Shown here one piece after another: positions 1 through 13,900 of a DNA stretch of 64,000 nucleotides. Position numbers and translations under genes: made by a program. Under the pieces are notes generated by a model, which saw only the letters and a program-made list of their open reading frames with translations, did not search any database and was not told the origin of the DNA. The stretch is taken from assembly GCF_037975245.1 (NCBI RefSeq), contig NC_092571.1, positions 17,913,917 through 17,977,916 of the forward strand. The letters run 5' to 3'. The stretch comes from Apostichopus japonicus. Lineage: Eukaryota; Echinodermata; Holothuroidea; Aspidochirotida; Stichopodidae. Position 1 is the stretch's first letter. Every line of letters starts with the position of its first letter.

Positions 1-99
1 GTTGATGGATTGTCTCTCATTCTCCTCCCCAGCCACTGCACTTTTGTGAGGAAATAATTCTTTCATATGATTACTATCGTAGAAACATTTGCAATTTAC

Positions 100-2288
100 C
101 CTTTCTGACAGGCCATAGCTTATGTCGGTGAAGACGATATTTGCTGTCTCCAAGCCTTGTAAAGTGCGATCGTCGGAGAGAACCGTATTTATCTCTTCTC
201 TTTCCTCAAGCACCGGAGGCATCTGCAACAATGTTTCAGCTTCCTGAGTGGCTGCCTCTCTCAGCTTTGAAGAAAGATAAAAAGAGGAGAGATTGCACTT
301 AAAAACTAACATGGAAACAACAAACATACACACACAGGGGAAGTTTTATCCGATATTGCATTGCAAAATGCTATGTTAACTACACAAATTGCTATACTAG
401 TGGAATGATGTGTAGCATTTCTTGTACATAGGATCATAGTATTTTGCAAAGGAAAGTTCAGAGCCTTCAAATTATTCACTGCACACAGGTAAATTTCTTA
501 CTATGTTGTAACACTGGTGTCATGTTCAGATACTTATCATTTACTATATCCACATTACTCAATATTTTGACAAACTATTAACTTATTAAGTAATTGTAGA
601 TAGCCCAACAGCAGTGAATCCTGTATAAATACAATGGAAACTTCATGGATACTCTCAATGCTGGCATCATTATAAGATGATCCAATCTGACATGACCTTT
701 GACATATATTAACTCACACCTATACAGAGGGCTTTATCTCCAAGTGGCACATTGACAACGCACATCCACAATATGGCAGCCTATTGACACAAATGTTAAG
801 GTCTGTTATTCTTCAAATGAAGCGAGTTCTATTCACATATCAGTGGAGTTGTTCTTCATTAGGATCTCTATCATGTAACTTAATTATGGTTGGCCTTGCC
901 TCATCTTTGTCGCAAACACATAATATTTAGGTGACAATACTCACCTCTTGCAGCTTCCTTTCACTGATGAGGGAGTAAGAAGGAGGACTTAAACTTTTCT
1001 TTTGAGGTCTGAAAACCTTGTTCAGGTTCATTCCTGTAATTTTCTTTAAAATTCTTTGCACCTCTTTATCCTGGAAGGCATTCTCATCTGGGAACGAAAT
1101 GGAACATACAACTTAAAAAAAGGGGGTAAAAAAGCAGCTTATGACATATATATTACTGTTGTACACATCTGATACGGTACAGTAGAATGGTGTGGCAAAT
1201 GGCTCACTTATGTGTATACGCATGAAAGAATACCATCAGTAACATTACTTCTGACATAAATTTAATATGAAACTGGCATATTTTGGTGAAAACTGTGGAA
1301 GGTCCAGCTAACTTTAGTAAGGTTCTAGCACCACTGTATTGTTTTAAAATGTTTCCGAGTTTGGAGAGCCCTACAATATGGTTACAGTAGTGGGAGGTGA
1401 AGAAATTAAGTAACATGGTAAATTGGAATATGTCTGATACCCCAGAGGTCAGGCTAGTGTTTTAAGTCAGTGACATGAACATCGTGGGGGGGGGGGGGGA
1501 GGGTGGATGCACCAGTTTGCCAATGCAGTAGCAGTTTGTCCTACTGTATAATTCAAACAGTTCTAGAGGAGCAAATGAGTTCATACAGTACTAGGGGAGT
1601 GCATGAGTGTGTAATTTAATGTGAGATGTCTTTCCTGGGATTTGTAACCTGTCACTTGAAAGGATAGACAAATAAATCAAAGTATTCCCTTCCCTGATTT
1701 AGTTCTTGCCCTACACCCAACCTGGAGCATTTTTAAACCAACTACCCCACTCCCATATCCTCTCCCCCAAAACAAAACGAAAATGAAGGCAGTCTTGATA
1801 TGCAACCTAGTGTCAAACTGAATTAACATGAAATGGTTGACATGTATCTTCTTTGGGGGATTAGCAATTTTCAGCCAGTAGGCTAGCTGATTTTTTTCCT
1901 CCGCGCCCCCCCCCCCCCCAAAAATGGATGTTAGACTAGAATTTTCATTTTCCTCTGGCCAAGCAAATTTGTAAAACGGCAAATCTGTCATTTTTGCCAA
2001 ACTGGCAACGGTCCGTGGTTACTAACACATACGGCTAGGCTATGCCTCACTTAGCCAAGGCTTACATTGACTATCGTATATCCTAACAAACAAGTAACAT
2101 AATCATCCAGACAGAGACATTTGGAAACCCCTTAAAGGTATTTAACAACCTTTTCTTGAAACTTCGTTACAAAAACTTCTAACAGCTGTATTTGGTGATT
2201 TAGTTCCGTTCAGTCTTGCAACCAAGCGACAAATTTGACCGTAGTTCTGGTACAAACAGGGCACCCGTGATTTCATGGACAGCGCCAT
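100..2288 (-). CDS. MRPS22: Mitochondrial small ribosomal subunit protein mS22, 5' exons (partial)
   Basis: Three coding exons on the minus strand: 2288-2150, 1087-945 and 264-100; the gene continues past the left edge. Phases chain correctly (1, 0, 0). Exon 1 starts at the ATG at 2288 and encodes about 46 residues rich in Arg, Lys and Ser with few acids, as expected of a mitochondrial presequence. Exon 2 carries the VQRILKKITGMNLNKVF stretch and exon 3 carries MPPVLEEREEINTVL and NIVFTDISYG, which I recognise from animal MRPS22 (mS22), a metazoan-type protein of the mitoribosome small subunit. The exon 1 donor (AAAAG|GTTGTT) is weak, so exon 1 is less certain than exons 2 and 3; its phase joins correctly to give a DEN junction. 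The C-terminal half is not in the window. Function is known from the family, not shown here. Confidence 0.85.
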
Positions 2289-3599
2289 TTTGCTTTTTAA
2301 GGCAGTAATGAACGCCAGAATTGTACAAAAATGGAAAGAGTGAATTGCACCGACGAAACTAATATCGGCAGAAATAATGAAAATTATTCCGTAGGTTAGG
2401 ATGAATTGCAGTATAGCATCACCTGCTTTGTCTACAACTGAAGTCCTATCCCATACTAAAATATATTGGAACGACGTTTTTTCTTATGAGAATAAGGCCT
2501 ATGTATGCCTAGATTGTGTTGACATTGACCGACAGCCACACAACCAACGAACACTTCCACATATATAACTCTGTAAATGCTCATGGTACCATACATTTAT
2601 GGCAATTTCATTTTGAGACGGACTTATTTGGTGACAAGTGGACTTAACTTTGGAGGTCATTTCCCACTGGAACCGTCTATTGTTAATTGCCACTTTGAAT
2701 TGAAGCTTAATTCACTTTTAGGATATTTATAATGAAAAGGTGTCACGTTGTTATTGTTGAGGGAAAAAAACATGCCAACTCCACTTTTGTTGATCGATGA
2801 ATAAAAGGTGTAAAAGGGGCCTCTTTTTTAATTTGTGATTGTGCGGTGTGCTTTCCAAAATCACGTTTCAATTCCGTTTTTGCCCCCCCCCCTTCCCCCA
2901 ATAAGTTGAACCCTCTTCCGCCGCCTCTGAACGAATATCTCAAATAGAGAAGCATGGACAGAGATTATACCTCATAGTTGCCTCACACAGAACTCTGCAA
3001 AAGCGTTGACGTTCACAACAGGTCAAAATTTGGCAACTTTGTACACCTACAAATAACTAAAAAATACGGGCAACATTGAGGATTACCCAAGTCATATGAT
3101 ATTATGGTCAGTCAATCAAATCTCGAGTTTAGGAGAAAATATGATGTTTTTTCGCCTAACAGTTTGGAAAAATTTTCTTTCGCTTATAAGTTTTGCATTA
3201 TATTTAGACCAAATCACTTTGTCCATGCATTTAGCCAACACCATAATAAGTACCGAGTAACCAATGGAATTAGTTTGCTTTTAGAACATTAATAATTCTA
3301 CATCCAGACGAGAAACATGATTAATCCCTAAAAAAAATTTATGCAACATTATGGGTATGTTTTGAAGTTAATTTATTATTCCAATTCTGAACAAATAATG
3401 GGCTTAAAACCTTGAAAAGTGGGGCTGTCGGGTATTGTGGGCCGTTACGTAGTATTACCTACAAAAAGCAATGATCCACAGGAGATGCGATGAGGTCGAA
3501 CATGATGTGTGACTGGCGACAATCTTGAAAAAGGTTATGGATGAAAAAAAACTATTGGGAAAAACTTGGCAAAAGTGTACATCATCTGGTTGGTCATTT

Positions 3600-3664
3600 T
3601 CAAGCCCGAGAAGTGCCATTTCCGGTGATCTGGGGGGCTATCAAAACCAGAAATGTTCTTGTAC

Positions 3665-3723
<59 letters not shown>

Positions 3724-3810
3724 AAATATCACGAAGCGCGCGAACAATTTTGGGAATGAAAGTTGCTACGCGCCTGCACCCAAGCAAATATCCCCCCCCC
3801 CCCCAATATT
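3600..3810. mobile_element. Degenerate MITE fragment interrupted by a (TA)n array
   Basis: The stretch 3609-3664 (gaagtgccatttccgg... then gatctgg and ttcttgtacg) matches the interior of the MITE at 17456-17746, and 3735-3800 resembles the part that follows it. Between them sits a (TA)n array at about 3665-3721. The terminal sequences seen in the intact copy are not found here, so this is a decayed family member. Confidence 0.45.
3665..3721. repeat. (TA)n microsatellite
   Basis: An uninterrupted alternating TA tract of about 57 bp. The open frames that cross it (runs of Tyr-Ile) are artefacts. Confidence 0.95.
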
Positions 3811-4578
3811 TGAAACAAATCGCCGCCCCTGTTATTAATGGTACAAATGAAAGTGGGGTATTTTGTCTTTGTTGTTTGTTTATCTATAATGTTTTATCTT
3901 GGCCTCGGTCAATAAGTGTTAGGTATTTTCATTTACAGTTGATTCAAGCTTTAAGGAAATAATCCAGTTTCTCCGCCATTTCTTACCGCACTCTTCAGTA
4001 AAAATTACACTAACTTCATCTTCACGGAATAACCATGCAATATCAGTCCCACTGATATCAGTCGCAAACAACTGTGTCGGTTATTGGGAGCGGATGTGAT
4101 GGTTTGGTTTTGTAGCTGCACATTATTCCGGTCACTAGTACATGGTATGGGAGGTCGAGGGGAACGGCAGGAAGAGGTTTTAATTACCTATTTTTCTTGA
4201 ATATTTTGGAATCATCTTTTTTATGTTGGAGTTCTTCACTTCTATATAGCCTTTCCATATTAAGTAAGGGAAGCGCATGGGTCAGGGTGGGGGGGGGGGT
4301 GGATGTTTATCCACGGCCATCTTGTTTGACGGTAACGGTATGCTTTATCATCTTGTTGCGGATATTATGTGCTAGCTCCGTATAAATATTTCAAGAATAT
4401 ATTAATGTAACGAATGCAATCTATATCTGAACTTATTTTCCATCTTGTGCAGAATTATTGTCAAAGCACAAAGAGAGGAATTATGTAGACTTATGGTAAG
4501 CAAGAGTTAGACTTTCGACACACGATAAGAAAACAAAAAGAAAGAGAAGAATTGAGAGGCCAAATTGAAAAGTGAACT

Positions 4579-4584
4579 TTTATT
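4579..4584 (-). terminator. Candidate polyadenylation signal of the repeat-peptide gene
   Basis: AATAAA on the minus strand, about 360 nt downstream of the proposed stop codon at 4950-4948. It is a plausible 3' end signal, but the match is short and other tttatt sites lie nearby. Confidence 0.35.
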
Positions 4585-4947
4585 AAGATCAGTATAAACA
4601 AATTAGAGTAATCAGGGTACCGTTTTTTCCCCCTCTAATCACCAGGTATGTTACTTTTACTTAAGTGGGCACATTCCAATTAATCAAATTAATTGATGCC
4701 AATATCCTAATGTTAAACGGATGTTTGAATGCGTGAAATTGTTAATAGTTGTGAAAGGGATACGAACATTTTGTCCCAATACAATTCATAACAAGGAGTA
4801 ATTTTGTTATACTGTCAAAACATGCACCAATGCGTTGACTCGGTGGGTATTAGTTCACTTTATACATTTTTCTTTTAGAAGACGGCTACTCCCTTTCATG
4901 TCTCAGACAGAAGGTTAATCTGCTTCTCGCTTTCCATCAAAAAAGAT

Positions 4948-4971
4948 CTATCTCCAACCAGCTTCCTTTTC
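4948..4971 (-). CDS. Terminal exon of the peptide precursor, decayed repeat unit
   Basis: After an acceptor (cattaacag) the frame reads EKEAGWR and then TAG. The DNA beyond the stop still resembles a type A unit: the same frame continues IFFDGKREAD and then another stop. This end of the gene therefore appears to be a repeat unit that became a terminal exon by point mutation. Confidence 0.5.
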   Translation of the reverse strand, partial: EKEAGWR

Positions 4972-7900
4972 CTGTTAATGAATACATGATAACAAAAAAA
5001 AATTTCATATTAACTAATCCATTAATAAAGCAAAGCACATAAAGAAATACAACATTCTTATTTTAATTATGTTAGTTTTGGGGGAATTTTGAAACAGTAT
5101 CTAGCAGACCTGCATCACTGCTATCATATTGCTGGGCAATGGTTTTGTCTTTCAAAAGAAAATAAGGGAAGAAACTTAAAAGTATTTTGCGCAGTTGCAT
5201 GTAGAAATTATATTTGGTTAAACCTTGATTAGCTATGAGCTCGTCACTTAATTTAAAAACAAATTCAAGTCCTTGTATTAATTTGTAAACTGTTACAAAG
5301 AACAAGTGCTACGTCAAGATACATTATTGTCAAACACCATAGGTTTGTTATGGTTTGTTTCAAATAAAATTTGGTACCTTTAAGTTAATCAAAATTATTC
5401 AAACTGCAAGTGTTAGATTATGTTGACTCAGCGAATACATTTCAAAATACGACTAATTGTGATGACAGTGTTAGACAGGATAAAGTATATCTAGAAAGAA
5501 TAGCTATCAAAACTTTAGCTTAAATTTTGGTGCTTGAAACAATTAGCTTAATAATTTCTTTTAAGCAGTTTTATCTTTATTACAACAGATAAGTCATCAA
5601 GACCTTCATCAGCTCCATCGAAAATAATCATTTCCCAACCGTTCTCATGCAGCATCTCAGCACCATGTGCTTTCTTCTAATGTAATGGAACGAGAAATGG
5701 GGGGGGGGGGGGGATCTGATTATTTTCAATACCTAAGTATCGCTGTAATATAAATAATTTCATTAATATACCACAAAAACCTGAAAAGATGAAGTGAGAG
5801 ATTTATTAAGTTTGGTCTAATGATATGACACATTCAAAAATAATATTTTAACGGAACGGTACAAAATTGAAGTGAGTGACAGGATTACTATACACTGCAG
5901 ACAGAAGCCATTGCATTAAAACACATTGTTGATTGAGAGACCGAGTTGGAAAAGTTATTCTCAATATTATGACCAAAGCAAGAGTATATGATTCACGTAA
6001 AAACGAACAAATGCATCGAATAAGCCATCGGAAAGCCACAAAACATAGGAACACACACACACAAAAAACGACAAGTAATAATAACCAATCCCTTTCATCA
6101 TTTAACTCGTGCAGTCTTAATAACCGTTACCTCAAGGTCTTCATCTGCTTCTCGTTTGCCTCCAAAGATGATCTTTTTCCAACCTTTCTTATTCAAGTCC
6201 TCGGCTTCGTTCTCCTGGTCAGAAAGATACAAGTGGTTACTTTTGTTGAAATAAATTGGTATTAGAATTGAAGCAGTTAAAAAGTTATATTACTTTCTCC
6301 CTTTCACAGTCTTACAAGTCAGGACATTTTTCGAAATTTAATGGGGTTACACAAATTGCAACACAGCGGTACAGGTTAGCATTCAAACATAGACAGGAAT
6401 TACACCATAGGTGTCAGCTCTTAAAACAATTTAAGAAGCAATGTCCAGAATAATATACAGTGATTATATTTCACGACATAATCAGAAATGATTGTTAACA
6501 GTAAGTAGATTAAATAAAGACAAAACATGTTTACTGAATATTTTAGATTTTTCATGAATAAATAGATTCACGTGAAGTTATTGTATGTTAAACATAAAGG
6601 ACCATACCTCTAGGCCTCGCTTTCCTCCCCATAGGATCTTTCTCCAGCCCTTTTCGTCCAAGTCCTCAGTTTCTCTCTCCTTGTACGTAAAATAGAAAGA
6701 AAACGTCATAGTTGCCTTACTTTTGTAATAATCTCCCAAAACAAATTACTATATGCAACATTGCCCAGTGATCATAACAAACCAACTGCTCTTTATGTGA
6801 ACAGGGTCCCGTGGTATTTTGGTGCCATACAACTTTGAAAGTAATTTCGGACTTGAAATGAAAGCGAATACACCTCTGCATGGGCAGCATTTGGCATGTT
6901 TCATGTAGTTACACTTCGTATAAATACCTCAGTATATTTTCTAAATGAACTTATCATTTACATATGACATTTGTAATAATCATTACCTCAAGGTCTTCAT
7001 CTGCTTCTCGCTTTCCTCCGAAGATGATCTTTTTCCAGCCTTTCTCATTCAAGTCCTCGGCTTCGTTCTCCTGGTCAGAAAGATACAATTGGTTTGCTTT
7101 CGTTGATATTAATTGGTATATAGATTTGACGCAGTTAACGGTTATTTACTTTCTCCCTTTCACATTCTTACAAGTCAGGACATTTCTCGATATTTAATGT
7201 GGTTACACAGTTTGTAACACAGTGGTACAGTGTATCATTAAAACATAGACAGAATTTACAATATATATGTGTCAGCTCCTGAAACAGATTAAGAAGCAAT
7301 GTCCAGAATAATATACAGTGATTATATTTCACGACATCATTAAAATGATTGTTAACAGTATCGGATTAGATTAAGTAAGCCAAACATGTTTGATAAACAT
7401 TTCAGATTATTCATGAATAAATAGATTCACGTGAAGTTATTGTATGTTTAAACATAAAGGACCATACCTCTAGGCCTCGCTTTCCTCCGAAAATCTTTTT
7501 CCACCAGCCCTTTTTGTCCAAATCCTCAGATTCCCTCTCCTTGTACGTGAAATACAAAGAAAACGTCATAGTTGCAGTACCCTTGTAATAATTTTCCAAT
7601 ATTTATACAAAATATAGCAAGTGATAATGCCAAACCCCTTCCTTTCTGTATACAGGGTCCCGTGGAATTTTGGTGCCATACAATTTTGAAAGTAGTTTAA
7701 GAATTAAAATGAAAGCAACTATACCTCTGCATGGGCAGCATTTGACATGATTCATGTAGTTACACTTTATATAAATACTGTATCTCCGTTTATTTACTAA
7801 ATTTGATTATCATCTAACTCTAACAGTCGTAATAACCATTTCCTCAAGATCTTTATCTGCTTTTCGCTTTCCTCCAAAAATGATCTTTTTCCAACCTTTC

Positions 7901-10900
7901 TCATTCAAGTCCTTAATTGGCTTCGTTCTCCTGGTCAGAAAGATACAATTGGTTACTTTTGTTGAAATAAACTGGTATTAGAATTGAAGCAGTTAAACAG
8001 TTATATTACTTTCTCCCTTTCACAGTCTAAAAAGTCAAGACATTTTTTGAAATTTAATGGGGTTACACAAATTGCAACACAGCGGTACAGGTTAGCATTC
8101 AAACATAGACAGGAATTACACCATGGTGTAAGCTCTTAAAACAATTTAAGAAGCAATGTCCAGAATAATATACAGTGATTGTATTTCACGACATAATCAG
8201 AAATGATTGTTAACAGTAAGTAGATTAAATAAAGACAAAACATGTTTGCTGAATATTTTAGATTTTTCATCAATAAATAGATTCACGTGAAGTTATTGTG
8301 TGTTAAACATAAAGGACCATACCTCTAGGCCTCGCTTTCCTCCGAAAATCTTTTTCCACCAGCCCTTTTTGTCCAAATCCTCAAATTCCCTCTCCTTGTA
8401 CGTGAAATACAAAGAAAACGTCATAGTTGCAGTACCCTTGTAATAATTTTCCAATATTTATACAAAATATAGCAAGTGATAATGCCAAACCCCTTCCTTT
8501 CTGTATACAGGGTCCCGTGGAATTTTGGTGCCATACAATTTTGAAAGGTAGTTTAAGACTTAAAATGAAAGCAAATACACCTCACAATTTTGAAAGTAGT
8601 TTAAGACTTAAAATGAAAGCAAATACACCTCTGTATGGGCAGCATTTGGCAAGATTCATGTAGTTACACTTTATATAAATACTGTACCTCCGTTTATGTT
8701 TACTAAATTTGATTATCATTCTATCTCTAACAGTCGTAATAACTATTACCTCAAGGTCTTCATCTGCTTCTCGTTTTCCTCCGAAAATGATCTTTTTCCA
8801 GCCTTTCTCATTCAAGTCTTCGGCTTCGTTCTCCTGGTCGGAAAGATACAATTGTTACATTTGTTGAAATTAATTGATATTAGAATTTAAGCAGTGAAAC
8901 AGTAATCTTATTTTCTCCCTTTCACATTCTTACAAGTCAGGAAATTTCTCCATATTTAATGGGATTACACAGTTTGGCACACAGTGGTCCAACCCAGTGA
9001 TGCATTCAAACATAGACAGAAATTACAACATTGGTGTCAGCTCTTAAAACAATTTAAGAAGCAATGTCCAGGATAATATACAGTGACTACATCTCACGAC
9101 ATCATCAGAAATGATTGTTAACAGTAAGAAGATTTCATAAAGACAAACCATGATTGATTAACATTTCAGATTGTTCATGAATAAATAGATTCACGTGAAT
9201 TTATTGTATGTTAAACATAAAGGACCATACCTCTAGGCCTCGTTTTCCTCCCCATAGGATCTTTCTCCAGCCCTTTTCGTCCAAGTCCTCAGTTTCTCTC
9301 TCCTTGTACGTAAAATAGAAAGAAAACGTCATAGTTGCCTTACTTTTGTAATAATCTCCCAAAACAAATTACTATATGCAACATTGCCCAGTGATCATAA
9401 CAAACCAACTGCTCTTTATGTGAACAGGGTCCCGTGGTATTTTGGTGCCATACAACTTTGAAAGTAATTTCGGACTTGAAATGAAAGCGAATACACCTCT
9501 GCATGGGCAGCATTTGGCATGTTTCATGTAGTTACACTTCGTATAAATACCTCAGTATATTTTCTAAATGAACTTATCATTTACATATGACATTTGTAAT
9601 AATCATTACCTCAAGGTCTTCATCTGCTTCTCGCTTTCCTCCGAAGATGATCTTTTTCCAGCCTTTCTCATTCAAGTCCTCGGCTTCGTTCTCCTGGTCA
9701 GAAAGATACAATTGGTTTGCTTTCGTTGATATTAATTGGTATATAGATTTGACGCAGTTAACGGTTATATACTTTCTCCCTTTCACATTCTTACAAGTCA
9801 GGACATTTCTCGATATTTAATGTGGTTACACAGTTTGTAACACAGTGGTACAGTGTATCATTGAAACATAGACAGAATTTACAATATATATGTGTCAGCT
9901 CCTGAAACAGATTAAGAAGCAATGTCCAGAATAATATACAGTGATTATATTTCACGACATCATCAAAATGATTGTTAACAGTATATGATTAGATTAAGTA
10001 AGCCAAACATGTTTGATGAACATTTCAGATTATTCATGAATAAATAGATTCACGTAAAGTTATTGTATGTTTAAACATAAAGGACCATACCTCTAGGCCT
10101 CGCTTTCCTCCGAAAATCTTTTTCCACCAGCCCTTTTTGTCCAAATCCTCAGATTCACTCTCCTTGTACGTGAAATACAAAGAAAACGTCATAGTTGCAG
10201 TACCCTTGTAATAATTTTGCATTATTTATACAAAATATACCAAGTGATAATGCCAAACCCCTTTCTTCTGTATACAGGGTCCCGTGGAATTTTGGTGCCA
10301 TACAATTTTGAAAGTAGTTTAAGAATTAAAATGAAAACTACACCTCTGCATGGGCAGCATTTGACATGATTCATGTAGTTACACTTTATATAAATACTGT
10401 ATCTCCGTTTATTTACTAAATTTGATTATCATCTAACTCTAACAGTCGTAATAACCATTTCCTCAAGATCTTTATCTGCTTTTCGCTTTCCTCCAAAAAT
10501 GATCTTTTTCCAACCTTTCTCATTCAAGTCCTTAATTGGCTTCGTTCTCTTGGTCAGAAAGATACAATTGGTTACTTTTGTTGAAATAAACTGGTATTAG
10601 AATTGAAGCAGTTAAACAGTTATATTACTTTCTCCCTTTCACAGTCTAAAAAGTCAAGACATTTTCCGAAATTTAATGGGGTTACACAAATTGCAACACA
10701 GCGGTACAGGTTAGCATTCAAACATAGACAGGAATTACACCATGGTGTAAGCTCTTAAAACAATTTAAGAAGCAAATGTCCAGAATAATATACAGTGATT
10801 GTATTTCACGACATAATCAGAAATGATTGTTAACAGTAAGTAGATTAAATAAAGACAAAACATGTTTGCTGAATATTTTAGATTTTTCATCCATAAATAG

Positions 10901-13900
10901 ATTCACGTGAAGTTATTGTGTGTTAAACATAAAGGACCATACCTCTAGGCCTCGCTTTCCTCCGAAAATCTTTTTCCACCAGCCCTTTTTGTCCAAATCC
11001 TCAGATTCCCTCTCCTTGTACGTGAAATACAAAGAAAACGTCATAGTTGCAGTACCCTTGTAATAATTTTGCAATATTTATACAAACTATAGCAAGTGAT
11101 AATGCCAAACCCTTTCCTTTCTGTATACAGGGTCCCGTGGAATTTTGGTGCCATACAATTTTGAAAGTAGTTTAAGACTTAAAATGAAAGCAAATACACC
11201 TCACAATTTTGAAAGTAGTTTAAGACTTAAAATGAAAGCAAATACACTTCTGTATGGGCAGCATTTGGCAAGATTCATGTAGTTACACTTTATATAAATA
11301 CTGTACCTCCGTTTATGTTTACTAAATTTGATTATCATTCTATCTCTAACAGTCGTAATAACTATTACCTCAAGGTCTTCATCTGCTTCTCGTTTTCCTC
11401 CGAAAATGATCTTTTTCCAGCCTTTCTCATTCAAGTCTTCGGCTTCGTTCTCCTGGTCGGAAAGATACAATTGTTACATTTGTTGAAATTAATTGATATT
11501 AGAATTTAAGCAGTGAAACAGTAATCTTATTTTCTCCCTTTCACATTCTTACAAGTCAAGAAATTTCTCCATATTTAATGGGATTACACAGTTTGGCACA
11601 CAGTGATCCAACCCAGTGATGCATTCAAACATAGACAGAAATTACAACATTGGTGTCAGCTCTTAAAACAATTTAAGAAGCAATGTCCAGGATAATATAC
11701 AATGACTATATTTCACGACATCATCAGAAATGATTGTTAACAGTAAGAAGATTTCATAAAGACAAACCATGATTGATTAACATTTCAGATTGTTCATGAA
11801 TAAATAGATTCACGTGAAGTTATTGTATGTTAAACATAAAGGACCATACCTCTAGGCCTCGCTTTCCTCCCCATAGGATCTTTCTCCAGCCCTTTTCGTC
11901 CAAGTCCTCAGTTTCTCTCTCCTTGTACGTAAAATAGAAAGAAAACGTCATAGTTGCCTTACTTTTGTAATAATCTCCCAAAACAAATTACTATATGCAA
12001 CATTGCCCAGTGATCATAACAAACCAACTGCTCTTTATGTGAACAGGGTCCCGTGGTATTTTGGTGCCATACAACTTTGAAAGTAATTTCGGACTTGAAA
12101 TGAAAGCGAATACACCTCTGCATGGGCAGCATTTGGCATGTTTCATGTAGTTACACTTCGTATAAATACCTCAGTATATTTTCTAAATGAACTTATCATT
12201 TACATATGACATTTGTAATAATCATTACCTCAAGGTCTTCATCTGCTTCTCGCTTTCCTCCGAAGATGATCTTTTTCCAGCCTTTCTCATTCAAGTCCTC
12301 GGCTTCGTTCTCCTGGTCAGAAAGATACAATTGGTTTGCTTTCGTTGATATTAATTGGTATATAGATTTGACGCAGTTAACGGTTATATACTTTCTCCCT
12401 TTCACATTCTTACAAGTCAGGACATTTCTCGATATTTAATGTGGTTACACAGTTTGTAACACAGTGGTACAGTGTATCATTAAAACATAGACAGAATTTA
12501 CAATATATATGTGTCAGCTCCTGAAACAGATTAAGAAGCAATGTCCAGAATAATATACAGTGATTATATATCACGACATCATCAAAATGATTGTTAACAG
12601 TATATGATTAGATTAAGTAAGCCAAACATGTTTGATGAACATTTCAGATTATTTATGAATAAATAGATTCACGTGAAGTTATTGTATGTTTAAACATAAA
12701 GGACCATATCTCTAGGCCTCGCTTTCCTCCGAAAATAATCTTTTTCCAGCCTTTTTCGTCCAAGTCCTCAGTTTCTCTTTCCTTGTACGTGAAATACAAA
12801 GAAAACGTTATAGTTTCCTTACCCTTGTAATAATTTTCCAATATTAATACACAATACATAGACAATTGATAATACCAAACCATTTCCTTTGTATATACAG
12901 GGTCCCGTTGTAATTTGGTGCCATACAACTTTGAAAGTAATTTAAGAATTAAAATGAAGCGAATACACCTCTGCATGGGCAGTATTTGCCATGATTCATA
13001 TAATAACACTTCACTAAATTATTCACTAAATTAACATATCATCTATCTCAAACAGTCGTAATAACCGTTACCCCAAGGTCTTCATCTGCTTCTCGTTTTC
13101 CTCCGAAGATGATCTTTTTCCAGCCTTTCTCATTCAAGTCCTCGGCTTCGTTCTCCTTGTCGGAAAGATACAATTGTTACATTTCTTGAAATTAATTGGT
13201 ATTAGAATTTAAGCAGTTATCTTATTTTCTCCCTTTCACATTCTTACAAGTCAAGGAATTTCTCCATATTTAATGGGATTACACAGTTGGCGCACAGTGG
13301 TCCAACCCAGTGATGCATTCAAACATGGACAGAAATTACAACATAGGTGTCAGCTCTTAAAACAATTTAAGAAGCAATGTCCAGAATAATATACAGTGAC
13401 TATATTTCACGACATCATCAGAAATGATTGTTAACAGTAAGAAGATTTAATAAAGACAAAACATGATTGATGAACATTTCAGATTATTCATGAATAAATA
13501 GGTTCACGTGAAGTTATTGTATGTTAAACATAAAGGACCATACCTCTAGGCCTCGCTTTCCTCCGAAAATTATCTTTCTCCAGCCCTTTTCGTCCAAGTC
13601 CTCAGTTTCTTTCTCCTGATAAGTACGAAGGAAAACGCCATAGTTACCTGACGTTTGTAATATGTTACCAGTATAATATGTATATATGTATGAATAAACC
13701 TCCCGGTTTTTGGTTACTAACACAACTCACACAAAGCATAGTCGAACTTTAGCCATATACTATTTTAAATAGTGTTTAATCATAGACTGAAAATGTAAAC
13801 ACTATACACGACTGTTCTTATGACTTCCACCGAACCTAAACACTCTTTAGGTATGAATTGACGAAGGTCATACATCCACAGCGACTCGGCATGATCCACA

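Larger units (their letters stand above)
2289..4550. other. Intergenic region between MRPS22 and the repeat-peptide gene
   Basis: I see no supported gene here. It lies upstream of MRPS22 (5' side, minus strand) and downstream of the peptide gene. It contains a C-run near 2882-2898, a MITE-like fragment at 3600-3810 and a G-run near 4288. Short open frames have no recognisable similarity. Confidence 0.6.
5900..12780. repeat. 2.62-kb higher-order tandem duplication of peptide exons
   Basis: Equivalent exons recur at a constant spacing: type A at 6987, 9610 and 12229; type A at 6131, 8750 and 11369; type B at 6608, 9231 and 11850; type B at 8323 and 10943. The period is 2619-2623 bp and each period carries six exons (A-B-A-B-A-B). 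Introns are nearly identical between copies, including a shared internal 50-bp duplication (about 8535-8625 and 11155-11245). The duplication is therefore recent. Boundaries are approximate. Confidence 0.85.

Noticed and set aside
5900-13620. Regularly spaced direct repeats resembling a CRISPR array
   Set aside because: The repeats are coding exons of 72-84 nt with splice sites, spaced about 400 bp apart, in an animal genome.
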